Below are positions 15,840 to 23,712 of a DNA stretch of 27,667 bases, piece by piece. Positions within the stretch are counted from its first letter, which is position 1. Each line of letters starts with the position of its first letter. The notes beneath the pieces were generated by a model. That model was not told the origin of the DNA. It saw nothing but the letters and a program-made list of their open reading frames with translations, and made no database searches. Made by a program: the position numbers and the translations under genes. Source of the stretch: a virus; the IMG/VR virus record IMGVR_UViG_3300010412_000065, positions 1 through 27,667 of that record; one strand, written 5' to 3'.

Positions 15840-17114
15840 ATGTCAAAAGAAAACACGACAATTAAAGAAGTAGAAGTTGATGATTTGGATGATCTGTTAG
15901 GAACTAAAGCAGCAACGGTCATCACTCCTACTGAAGATTCTAAACGAAGTGTACTTGAGAATGCAGCTGTAGACACATCGTTCCTTGACAACATGGATGG
16001 AGAAGGAGAAGATCCGAACCCGGGCATGACTAATAACTCTACCCCAACTTCAAAAGATCCGTTGGCAGATGTATTAGATGCTGACTTGAACAGAGAGGAT
16101 GAAGATGACGAAGATGAAGATCCTACTCCTCAAGGAGCTAAACCTGCGGCACAACAAAAAGCAGGAAGAAAACCGGGATTGGTTGAAATTGCAGACAAAC
16201 TTGCTAAAAAAGGATTGATTGATTTGTTTGAAGATAACCAGGATCTTTCGACATATACGTTGGAAGATTTTGAAGAGTTATTTGAAACAAACATGATTGC
16301 TAAAATAAACGAGGTAGCTCAAGCAGCTCCTCTTGAAATTTTTGGCAAACTTGATCCTAAACTTCAAGATGTTATTTCCTATGCCTTAAATGGAGGTACG
16401 GATATCACAAACGTTTTGAAGAATGTCGCAAGAGCTCAAGAAATTACAGAACTTACATTAGATACTCCGGAGAACCAAGAACGTATTGTTCGGGAATGGT
16501 TAAGAGAAACCGGTAGTTATTCCGATGAAGAAATTGAAGATGAAATTACATCTTACATTGATCGTAATGAACTTGAGAGAAAAGCATCTCAATTCAAACC
16601 AAAATTGGATAAGAAGCAGGCCGAGATAATGGAGAAAAAACTCCTGGAACAGGAAGAAAAACGCAGATTGGCAGAAGAAACCAAAAAGAATTATGCGGAA
16701 AAAATCTTCCACACTTTGAATCGCCCTGATCTTAACGGATTAAAACTCAACAACAGAATCCAAACAGCATTGTACTACGGTATTACAGATACTTCTCAAT
16801 ATCAAGACAGAGAAGGTAATCCTACCAATGAATTGGGTTATTTGATTGAAAAATACCAACTTGGTAAAGAAGCCGATACTTCAGTTTTACTTGAAGCACT
16901 TTGGTTACTTAAAGATCCTGTTGGTTATCGTCAATCGGTTCTTTCAATAGGACAGCAACAAGCTCACGCTAAAACATTCAGAAGCTTGAAAACTGCCGAA
17001 GGAGAACGAGTTACCTCTTCATCTAAACAAGGAGAAGAAAGAAATACGCCGACGAGGGGAACTCTTCAGCGTAATAAGAACAAGAACTCAAGAAGTATTT
17101 TCTCGAGGGATTAA
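15840..17114 (+). CDS. Probable scaffolding protein
   Basis: A 424-residue protein between portal and major capsid genes. The N-terminal 100 residues are disordered-looking and acidic (REDEDDEDEDP at 85-95). The centre is helical, with a strong charged coiled coil at about 250-285 (KLLEQEEKRRLAEETKKNYA). The C-terminus is basic and Ser/Asn-rich (RNKNKNSRSIFSRD). This order of an acidic disordered part, helix and basic capsid-binding tail, placed just before the capsid gene, is typical of internal scaffolds that shape the prohead and leave or are cut. No protease motif is visible. It is preceded by the repeated leader. Confidence 0.7.
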   Translation: MSKENTTIKEVEVDDLDDLLGTKAATVITPTEDSKRSVLENAAVDTSFLDNMDGEGEDPNPGMTNNSTPTSKDPLADVLDADLNREDEDDEDEDPTPQGAKPAAQQKAGRKPGLVEIADKLAKKGLIDLFEDNQDLSTYTLEDFEELFETNMIAKINEVAQAAPLEIFGKLDPKLQDVISYALNGGTDITNVLKNVARAQEITELTLDTPENQERIVREWLRETGSYSDEEIEDEITSYIDRNELERKASQFKPKLDKKQAEIMEKKLLEQEEKRRLAEETKKNYAEKIFHTLNRPDLNGLKLNNRIQTALYYGITDTSQYQDREGNPTNELGYLIEKYQLGKEADTSVLLEALWLLKDPVGYRQSVLSIGQQQAHAKTFRSLKTAEGERVTSSSKQGEERNTPTRGTLQRNKNKNSRSIFSRD

Positions 17115-17140
17115 GTAGTAAATTTTAAATCAAACATAAA

Positions 17141-18751
17141 ATGACACCAAGTTTAAACAATGGTCTATTTTTGAGGGACAACCTTTACGTTGCATCTTCT
17201 CATATTGACTCGTACCACCTGATGAACTTGATGAAGGATGCGAAACCAGACGATTTGGGACCAATTGATATGTGGGCTCAACTTCAGAAGGTTGAAATGC
17301 CCCTTTATCAAATGTCTTCTTTCAATGGAAAGAATGTAATCGATGTTGAACATCCTAACGGAGAATTTACTTGGAGAACTCCGGTTTCCGAGGAGATGCC
17401 TTACATTGCTGAGGACATTTCAAATACTCGGACTCCAGGTATTGACGGAACTACATTCCAGATCAAATTGAACAAGCGTTCATTTGGTCACGGAGACATC
17501 ATTACTTACGACAAGTACAACGGATTGGAACTTTACATCACTGCAGATGATATTCTGGATATGGGTGATGGAGTGATCTACACTGTACGTCTTGTTGACA
17601 ATGATGTAAATGCGTTCCTTGATCCACAGTTCTTGGAGTGTAACACTGAATACTTCCGAGTATCTTCTGCTCGTGGAGAATATGGTGAGCGTTTCTCTGA
17701 CATGACTACTCAGGCTTCTTCTCGTGAATTCTACAACTATGTAGGAAACGCTGAAGCTCACGTTCACTATTCAATCTCTTCTCGTGTAAAGTTGATGGAA
17801 AAAGGAGGAATGACAATTGACGGTAAGATTCCGGTAACGGAAATTTGGCGTTCTTTTGACAATTCTCTTGACCCGTCAATCAACACTTTGGATGGTATGA
17901 TCAAAGCAAAAGGATCAGACTATGTAAAGCGTGCAGTAGAGAATGGAGAGCTTGTTAAGACTTTCTTGACAAAGATGGAAGCAGCTCACCTTTCTAAGAT
18001 TGCATACGATATCGAAACTTACCTAATGTGGGGTAAAGGAGGTCGTATCACTCAGGATGGTCCAGATGATCTTCGTCTTTCTGTCGGTCTTTGGAAGCAG
18101 CTTGACAATGCGTTCAAGCATGTTTACAACAAGGTTGACTTCCGTTTGGATATGTTCCGTGCTGAACTTCTTAACTTCTTCCGTGGAAAAGTTGAGTTTG
18201 AAGGACCGGATTCTAAGCGTGAACTTATCGTTCAGACAGGTATCGCAGGTATGAAGATGATCAACGATGCAGTTTTGAAAGAAGCTGTTAAGTCTGGTCT
18301 TGTTCTTAATGCCTTTGAACTTGGAGCAGTTGAAAGAAAAGGAATGGATCTTGGATTTGGATTTGCGTTCACTTCTTACCACATTCCTTTCTTGGCAAAC
18401 GTTAAGTTCGTATTGAACCCTGCATTTGACAACGTTCACCAGAACAAGATTGAGAACCCAATCATTGATGGTTACCCACTTTCTTCTTACTCATTCATCA
18501 TCTTTGATGTTACTGATACAGGAAGTGACAACATCAAACTTCTTCGTAAGAAGTGGGATTCTGAATTGAAGTGGTGGTATCAGAATGGTACAATGGACTA
18601 CATGGGCCGTACACAAGGATTCCAGTCAAACGGAAACTTCAACGGATACCGTGTATACATGACACAGGCTATGCCGGCAATCTGGGTAGAGGATCCAACA
18701 AAAGTTCTCAAAATCGTTATGCGTAACCCTATTACAGGATTCAGCTTGTAA
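17141..18751 (+). CDS. Major capsid protein
   Basis: A 536-residue protein following the scaffold and closed by a strong terminator. Arginine is coded by CGT at 18 of 23 positions, whereas terminase and portal mix AGA, CGA and CGT; such bias fits very high expression. The sequence shows the mix of extended and helical segments expected for an HK97-type coat (for example FGHGDIITYDKYNG near 115 and FGFAFTSYHIPFLANVKFVL near 405), but I recognise it mainly by order and expression signs. Many copies would form the icosahedral head shell. The start at 17141 follows an A-rich spacer without Shine-Dalgarno. Confidence 0.8.
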   Translation: MTPSLNNGLFLRDNLYVASSHIDSYHLMNLMKDAKPDDLGPIDMWAQLQKVEMPLYQMSSFNGKNVIDVEHPNGEFTWRTPVSEEMPYIAEDISNTRTPGIDGTTFQIKLNKRSFGHGDIITYDKYNGLELYITADDILDMGDGVIYTVRLVDNDVNAFLDPQFLECNTEYFRVSSARGEYGERFSDMTTQASSREFYNYVGNAEAHVHYSISSRVKLMEKGGMTIDGKIPVTEIWRSFDNSLDPSINTLDGMIKAKGSDYVKRAVENGELVKTFLTKMEAAHLSKIAYDIETYLMWGKGGRITQDGPDDLRLSVGLWKQLDNAFKHVYNKVDFRLDMFRAELLNFFRGKVEFEGPDSKRELIVQTGIAGMKMINDAVLKEAVKSGLVLNAFELGAVERKGMDLGFGFAFTSYHIPFLANVKFVLNPAFDNVHQNKIENPIIDGYPLSSYSFIIFDVTDTGSDNIKLLRKKWDSELKWWYQNGTMDYMGRTQGFQSNGNFNGYRVYMTQAMPAIWVEDPTKVLKIVMRNPITGFSL

Positions 18752-18770
18752 TCGATTTTGCCTCTATATC

Positions 18771-18804
18771 AACTCCCCGGTAGAAAATATCGGGGAGTTT
18801 TTTT
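18771..18804 (+). terminator. Strong intrinsic terminator after the capsid gene
   Basis: AACTCCCCGGTA pairs with TATCGGGGAGTT (12 pairs, one G-T) around the loop GAAAA, followed by seven Ts. It starts 20 bases after the capsid stop and should limit read-through into the connector genes. Confidence 0.9.
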
Positions 18805-18809
18805 AAATT

Positions 18810-18834
18810 TGTCTATCACATAAAAAACCAACAA
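18810..18834 (+). promoter_or_regulatory. Repeated A-rich leader, copy 2
   Basis: TAAAAAACCAACAA runs directly into the ATG at 18835 and follows TGTCTATCACA. It differs from the other two copies only by one extra A. It begins six bases after the end of the terminator, so any promoter for the next genes must overlap the terminator or this leader, or the genes depend on read-through. Confidence 0.5.
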
Positions 18835-19842
18835 ATGATTGAAGATGTTAAAGAACGCTTTGCGAAAGTAGGCAGGATTACAGTAAGACCTTATTGTGAT
18901 CCAAACAAAGAAAACATGGGACTTGAAAACTACAACATGGTGGTATTTCCTGGAACTTCTCAAAGAGAACCCATGGCTTGTATTGAGCAAAATGGAAGAA
19001 TCCGATACTTAAATGGATTGGATGAATCCGCACCAGAAGTTAAGGGAATTACTGATGAGGAAAAGAGAAATGCTCGCATCAGAGAAATTCGATCAATTGT
19101 TGCCATGCTTGAATTTGAAAAGCATTACAACACGATTGATATTAACGATCCTGACTTTTGGAATAAAGTTCAAACGTACAAACCGAACAATGTTGAATTC
19201 TGGAGTAAGATTGCTTTTGATTTGACAAACGATACCATTTACTTGGATCCAATTAATAGAACCGAGGACTTGTTAAAGGTATTGGCTATTGAAGCAGGAG
19301 GATTCCCTCTTATTGCAAAAAATAAAGAGGATTGTACATCAGGACTTCACAAAAGAAAGTGGTATTTGGATCGTCAGATTGATACTGCACAGAATAAAGC
19401 AAGTATCAGTAAGATCAAGAATAAAGCTGCGGCTCTTCTTGATTCTATTTCTGAAGAAATGCCGAGAAAACTATTCTACATTGCTAAGTTGATTTCAACA
19501 AATAGCATGCAGTACAAGAACTCGACAATCAATGATACCATCTATGATCATTTGGATGAATTCATTAACGGTAACGGAAATGAGCCAAATGTCAAAAAAG
19601 CTGCACAGCAGTTCATTGATTACACTGCCCTCGACATGCAAGAACTTAAAGTTCGTGCTATGATTAAGGATGCTACGTTCTACAAATTTATTATCTTAAA
19701 AGGAGATGGTTTACTTTACCTTACTCCGGAAAACGTAATGGTTGGTAGAAATTCATCTGAGGTTTACGAATACTTGATCAATCCGATGAATGAAGAGATT
19801 TTGGTTCTTCTTCAGGAGAGAGTGGAAAACACTTGGAATTAA
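18835..19842 (+). CDS. Uncharacterised protein of the head/connector block
   Basis: A 335-residue protein, mixed helical and beta, with a Lys-rich helix at about 175-205 (RQIDTAQNKASISKIKNKAA). It has no signal peptide, membrane segment or catalytic motif that I can name. It follows the capsid terminator and a copy of the repeated leader, and precedes the probable connector by nine bases. Position suggests a head-completion or capsid-associated protein. I recall no named family. Confidence 0.65.
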   Translation: MIEDVKERFAKVGRITVRPYCDPNKENMGLENYNMVVFPGTSQREPMACIEQNGRIRYLNGLDESAPEVKGITDEEKRNARIREIRSIVAMLEFEKHYNTIDINDPDFWNKVQTYKPNNVEFWSKIAFDLTNDTIYLDPINRTEDLLKVLAIEAGGFPLIAKNKEDCTSGLHKRKWYLDRQIDTAQNKASISKIKNKAAALLDSISEEMPRKLFYIAKLISTNSMQYKNSTINDTIYDHLDEFINGNGNEPNVKKAAQQFIDYTALDMQELKVRAMIKDATFYKFIILKGDGLLYLTPENVMVGRNSSEVYEYLINPMNEEILVLLQERVENTWN

Positions 19843-19851
19843 TAAAGAGCT

Positions 19852-20550
19852 ATGGACAATTTGACTTTAAAACTGAAAATTCAACAGCGGCTAAATAAGT
19901 TGGCCAGCTTTGATTATGATAACATTCAGAATTGGCAAATTGTCGAAGCTTTTAACAAGGCAACGGTTGATTGGTGCCGTAGACAATTACACGGCACCAA
20001 TTTAACCAAAACTGGAGACGAACAGAGTAAACGCAGAATTGACGATTTGCAGATTCTACTCAAGACAGCAACTCCTATTGCAAGTAAAAAAGACTTGTAC
20101 TACACAATCAATATCCCGGACGATTATTTTGAATACAAAAGGGTATCTTTCAAAGCAACTACCGAATGCTGTGAAGCAAACGATTTTGTAGTGTACCTGG
20201 TTGAAGAAGAGAACGTAGACATTTATCTACGAGATCCTCTTAAGAATCCAAACTTTAAATGGAGAGAAACGTTCTGTACTCTCCTCGGTAATACGGTAAA
20301 GATTTTCACCAAAAACAATTTCGATATTTCGGACGTGTTGTTTACATACTACAAGCAACCAAGACGAATTGAATTTGCGGGAACATCAAACCCGTACACA
20401 GGACTTGTTTCTGCAGCTGATGTAGAATCAGAGTTTAAAGATGATATCGTAGAAGTTCTTATTGACGAATGTGTTAAGATACTTGCGGCCGATATTGAAA
20501 ATTACAATAGGAACCAATTAGCGGATCAGTCCGTAGAATCAAATAACTAA
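19852..20550 (+). CDS. Probable head-tail connector/adaptor protein
   Basis: A 232-residue protein. The N-terminal 70 residues are helical with ASFDYDNIQNWQIVEAFNKA and QLHGTNLTKTGDEQSKRRID, phrases I associate with crAss-like head-tail connector proteins. The middle is beta-rich, and a helical end follows (DDIVEVLIDECVKILAADI). Such adaptor proteins form a ring under the portal and begin the tail. It sits between an unknown head-block protein and the ferritin gene, with seven bases to the latter. The identification depends on remembered family resemblance and position. Confidence 0.6.
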   Translation: MDNLTLKLKIQQRLNKLASFDYDNIQNWQIVEAFNKATVDWCRRQLHGTNLTKTGDEQSKRRIDDLQILLKTATPIASKKDLYYTINIPDDYFEYKRVSFKATTECCEANDFVVYLVEEENVDIYLRDPLKNPNFKWRETFCTLLGNTVKIFTKNNFDISDVLFTYYKQPRRIEFAGTSNPYTGLVSAADVESEFKDDIVEVLIDECVKILAADIENYNRNQLADQSVESNN

Positions 20551-20557
20551 TCTAAAA

Positions 20558-21187
20558 ATGGAAAAGCGTTTATTAGCTCGTAAAGTTCCCTCAACTCCGG
20601 TACAAAGTGCTGTATCATCAGCTACCGCAGCTTTAGATAAAGGAACATCTGCTACAAAAAAAGCAGCAAATGGAATTGAAAAATCCAATCCAATCAATCC
20701 TTTGATTGATCCTGTATGCGTTGATTTCTTGAATTATCGCATTGAACAAGAAGAATATTCAGCTCGTATCTACAAATCAATGGAGATGTGGTTGAATAAC
20801 AAAGGGTATACCGGTGCTTCAAAAGTCTGGGGAAAGTATTCCGCAGAAGAAATGGCTCACGCAGATTGGGCTCGTACTTACCTATTGTCTTTTGGGATCC
20901 AACCTTTGACTCCTGCTTTGGAACAACCGAATCAGAGTTACGCAGGATTACCGGAAATTATCAGAATGTCTTTTGATCATGAGATTGATGTTTCAAATCA
21001 GATCAAGGAGATGGCTGACCATGCGTTGGAATACAAATCTCACATGCTTTACGAACTGTGCTTGAAGTACATGAAAGAGCAAGTTGAGGAGCATGACAAA
21101 ATGCAAACTTGGATCGACAAGTTAGAAGCTTTCGGTACAGATAAGATTGCGTTGAGATTGTTGGACAACGAAATGGCTGAATATTAA
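20558..21187 (+). CDS. Ferritin (FtnA-type) with N-terminal extension
   Basis: A 209-residue protein. Residues about 51-205 match bacterial non-haem ferritin as a four-helix bundle. Aligned by eye to E. coli FtnA, all iron-site residues are kept: Glu65 (E17) and Tyr72 (Y24) in EQEEYSARIY; Glu98 (E50) and His101 (H53) in AEEMAHAD; Glu142 (E94) in FDHEIDV; Glu174, Gln175 and Glu178 (E126, Q127, E130) in KEQVEEHD. It should therefore oxidise ferrous iron and may build a 24-subunit cage. The first 50 residues are an Ala/Ser/Thr/Lys-rich extension absent from FtnA, possibly a virion-targeting tail. It sits seven bases after the connector gene and 83 bases before a major virion gene. Function as iron store, antioxidant or virion component is unknown. 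Confidence 0.88.
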   Translation: MEKRLLARKVPSTPVQSAVSSATAALDKGTSATKKAANGIEKSNPINPLIDPVCVDFLNYRIEQEEYSARIYKSMEMWLNNKGYTGASKVWGKYSAEEMAHADWARTYLLSFGIQPLTPALEQPNQSYAGLPEIIRMSFDHEIDVSNQIKEMADHALEYKSHMLYELCLKYMKEQVEEHDKMQTWIDKLEAFGTDKIALRLLDNEMAEY

Positions 21188-21226
21188 TAATTTCAATCAA
21201 TTGTTTTGTAATTCAAAATAATTTGG

Positions 21227-21246
21227 TTAGATTATATATAGTGTGT
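21227..21246 (+). promoter_or_regulatory. Candidate phage promoter motif, copy 3
   Basis: TTAGATTATATATAGTGTGT lies 24 bases before the start of a highly expressed gene. It shares the TATA-ATAG-T-G core with the motifs before 2300 and 26024. The leader after it is purine-rich (AAAAAAGAAAGAAA before the ATG), which may favour translation in Bacteroidota. Confidence 0.45.
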
Positions 21247-21270
21247 TTGTTTAATTAAAAAAGAAAGAAA

Positions 21271-22902
21271 ATGAGTTATTTTTCGCACGCCTTTAATAAG
21301 GCATTCGTCGGAACAAAGCCTACACAGGCAGCGTCTCCAACTCAAAATGCTGTTGATGACGGTATGCTTACAACAGCTGGTGTTCCAACTTCTGCACTGA
21401 AGAATGCCGGTGCGCCTAATGGTTTAGGAGTAGGAACTTTTGGATTCTTCAACAAGAATACGTATTTGTCTGTAAACGCTGCTTCTACGGAAGTAACTAC
21501 AGGACAGCCGTTGATTCTTGCGGGAGCTTCTCTTATGAGCAGTGACAAGATTGGACCATTCCACGGAGGGTACCAAGAGTCAAACAAATCGAAGTACATC
21601 AACCCTAAGATGGTTAATAACTTCTACAAGATGACCGCGGCTGCTCCAGAGCAGGCTGTATGGCATATTGGGGTTACTAACTTCCAAGGAGGTACTTCAT
21701 TGTTGTTTACCGCTCCGTGTGGTGCCGGATATACTCCAGGTACTTACACTAACGTACCTACAACAACTTCAGGTGCAGGTACAGGATTGACAGTTGACGT
21801 AGTAGTTAACGCTTCAGGTGAAATCGTATCAATGGTAGAAAATGCCGTAGGTACAGGTTACCTTGTAGGTGATACAATTACTCCGGATCCTGTTACTCTT
21901 GGACATGATGGAGTTGGTGCAGAGTGTACTACTACTGAGATCGCTACAGTAGGAACACAGAACTGCGAGTTTGAGTTCTTGTGTGGTGAAACATACAACC
22001 TCTTCATTCAGTTACACGGAAACCCTGTACTGAAGTATTTGAACCATGACTCTTACAGAATTTTGGCTGCTTACACTGGATGTTGTCCTGAAGGAACAAT
22101 CGCGCCGGTAGCAGTTGATTCAACTCTTGTAATGATCGATTGGGCTAACCAAATCATCACTTCTCCTTACCTGAAGGAGTTCATCCGTCCGGTTGTATTC
22201 GATGAAACAGGAAAGCCTTGGTTTGCTACTGCTGATGAAGCTATCGCTGCAGGATGGACTGCTAACGATGTTTGGACAAACTATACATCTACAGGTCACA
22301 TTGATGGAGCTCTTGCTGGTATCCGTATCGTAGGTGCATACATTGATACTCGTTTCGGTACTTGTACATTCCAAACTTCAGACTACTACCAGAAGGAAGT
22401 GGTTCGTATTTGGAACATCTCTCTTACTGACGAGAATGGAGATCCTTGTACATTCAAAGGATTGTGTGTTGCACAGGAATGTTGCGGATTTGGAGGTCAA
22501 GGTTTCGGAGATACTTATGTTCGTGAATTGATTCTTTCTGAATCTTACTTGCAGAACAAGTTCTCTACAGATCTTCGTATTCGTGAGATCACTCAGGGAA
22601 CTGATATCTTCAATGCACTTCCTCCGGTGAATGGTGCTAACCAGCCGTTGTACTACGACAAGTATGTTATTCAGCATGTTGTTCCGCGTTACAACAACCC
22701 ATCTTCAGTACATGACAATGATCAGTACAACCTGGTTATTTATGTACCTGCGGGTGCGGCATCTGCATCTTTGGAAACATTCATGCAGAAATGGTTACAG
22801 GCTGCAGGAAATCCTCTTGGGGATGAAATCGCTGCAAATGGTGTTACAGAATACGGTCACGTTGCTTGTACTCCTGTTGCAATTCCTGCTCCGCTACCTT
22901 AA
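21271..22902 (+). CDS. Major virion protein (probably tail) with inserted Gly-rich domain
   Basis: A 543-residue protein with its own promoter-like motif and terminator. Eight of its nine Arg codons are CGT, as in the capsid gene, so it is probably made in large amounts. Residues about 150-227 form an inserted domain with GAGYTPGTYTNVP ... GTGYLVGDTIT, a Gly/Thr-rich beta unit seen as a bead in many phage surface proteins. The remainder is Cys-rich in places (CCPEG at 271, QECCGFGG near 408). It could be the main tail tube or sheath-like protein, or a head decoration protein. I cannot choose from sequence. Confidence 0.65.
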   Translation: MSYFSHAFNKAFVGTKPTQAASPTQNAVDDGMLTTAGVPTSALKNAGAPNGLGVGTFGFFNKNTYLSVNAASTEVTTGQPLILAGASLMSSDKIGPFHGGYQESNKSKYINPKMVNNFYKMTAAAPEQAVWHIGVTNFQGGTSLLFTAPCGAGYTPGTYTNVPTTTSGAGTGLTVDVVVNASGEIVSMVENAVGTGYLVGDTITPDPVTLGHDGVGAECTTTEIATVGTQNCEFEFLCGETYNLFIQLHGNPVLKYLNHDSYRILAAYTGCCPEGTIAPVAVDSTLVMIDWANQIITSPYLKEFIRPVVFDETGKPWFATADEAIAAGWTANDVWTNYTSTGHIDGALAGIRIVGAYIDTRFGTCTFQTSDYYQKEVVRIWNISLTDENGDPCTFKGLCVAQECCGFGGQGFGDTYVRELILSESYLQNKFSTDLRIREITQGTDIFNALPPVNGANQPLYYDKYVIQHVVPRYNNPSSVHDNDQYNLVIYVPAGAASASLETFMQKWLQAAGNPLGDEIAANGVTEYGHVACTPVAIPAPLP

Positions 22903-22928
22903 TTTTAAGATCGGAAGTTTTATTCTTG

Positions 22929-22964
22929 AAAGAGAGAATGGAGAGTTTCTCTGTTCTCTCTTTT
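22929..22964 (+). terminator. Intrinsic terminator after the major virion gene
   Basis: AAAGAGAGAATGGAGA pairs with TCTCTGTTCTCTCTTT around a three-base loop (16 pairs, two of them G-T), ending in four Ts. It lies 26 bases after the stop of the 21271 gene and 19 bases before the next start. Confidence 0.75.
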
Positions 22965-22982
22965 CATATTAAGCAATAGGTT

Positions 22983-23540
22983 ATGAAACACGCGTTAAGT
23001 TTAATTATCCCAGATACGATGAATGATTGGTCTTTGACTATTCAAGATTCAAGTATCTATGCCGATCTTATTCCTGTATCTTGTCCTACACTTCAAGTGT
23101 TGGTTCCGGGATTTGTTAAAGCGGCCACATTCACGGAAGATACACCGGTTGAAATTCAGCCTGGATTCATTGTCAATCTTTCAGCATGCAATTTGGAATT
23201 ACAAACGCAAAATTGCGGAACTGTATTCGATTGCTTGCCGGATGGTATCTACGTGATTAAGTACAGCGTTTCTCCTAATGACATAGTATACGTAGAGTAT
23301 AATCATTTGAGAATTACTCAAGCGTTGACATTATGGAACAAGCATTTATGCGAATTGGAGATGGCTCCATGTGATCCACCATTGGATAAAAAGATCAAAC
23401 TTCAAGAACTTATGGAAATAAAAGCTTATCTTGAAGCTGCAAAAAATATGGTTGAATTTTGCCATAAAGCGGACAAGGGTATGGATTTGTATAACTATGC
23501 CATGAAACGTTTGAAAAAAATGAAATGTCAGACTTGCTAA
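22983..23540 (+). CDS. Virion-region protein, unknown
   Basis: A 185-residue protein. The first 115 residues are beta-rich (MNDWSLTIQDSSIYADLIPV; PDGIYVIKYSV). The last 70 are helical with conserved-looking Cys (HLCELEMAPCDPP) and a basic C-terminus ending KKMKCQTC. The beta sandwich plus helical tail layout suits a tail or baseplate component. It is the first gene after the terminator at 22929 and carries the beginning of the third leader repeat across its stop. I recall similar proteins in Bacteroidota phages but no function. Confidence 0.65.
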   Translation: MKHALSLIIPDTMNDWSLTIQDSSIYADLIPVSCPTLQVLVPGFVKAATFTEDTPVEIQPGFIVNLSACNLELQTQNCGTVFDCLPDGIYVIKYSVSPNDIVYVEYNHLRITQALTLWNKHLCELEMAPCDPPLDKKIKLQELMEIKAYLEAAKNMVEFCHKADKGMDLYNYAMKRLKKMKCQTC

Positions 23541-23551
23541 AAACCAACAAA
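23538..23551 (+). promoter_or_regulatory. Repeated A-rich leader, copy 3
   Basis: TAAAAACCAACAAA, identical over 14 bases to the copy before 15840. Its first three bases are the stop codon of the 22983 gene, and one base separates it from the ATG at 23553. Because it lies inside an operon gap of 12 bases, a translational role is likelier than a promoter. Confidence 0.55.
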
Positions 23552-23552
23552 C

Positions 23553-23711
23553 ATGTCAAAGATAATTTGTGCTAACTGTGGAAAACAATTAAGTTGCGGA
23601 TGCCAAAAAAGAGTTGCATCCAATGGTAAAAATTGCTGCAAGGGTTGTCTTGCAACGTATGAGAACCAATTAAAATTGATCAAAGAGAAACAAACTAACA
23701 CGCCAGAATAA
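23553..23711 (+). CDS. Very small Cys-rich zinc-finger-like protein
   Basis: A 52-residue protein, easily missed. Cysteines are arranged C6-xx-C9-x5-C15-x-C17, then C28-C29-xx-C32, with CANCGKQLSCGC at the start, a good layout for one or two bound zinc ions. The rest is a basic helix (ENQLKLIKEKQ). It fills the gap between two virion genes, ends one base before the next start codon, and has the 14-base leader in front. The N-terminal Cys pattern resembles that of the 26528 protein (CSNCG ... CGC). It may be a small adaptor or assembly factor. Confidence 0.7.
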   Translation: MSKIICANCGKQLSCGCQKRVASNGKNCCKGCLATYENQLKLIKEKQTNTPE

Positions 23712-23712
23712 A

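Noticed and set aside
18023-18439. 138-residue reverse-strand frame inside the capsid gene
   Set aside because: It is a shadow of the biased codons of the capsid gene; no start context, no family, no supporting neighbours on that strand.
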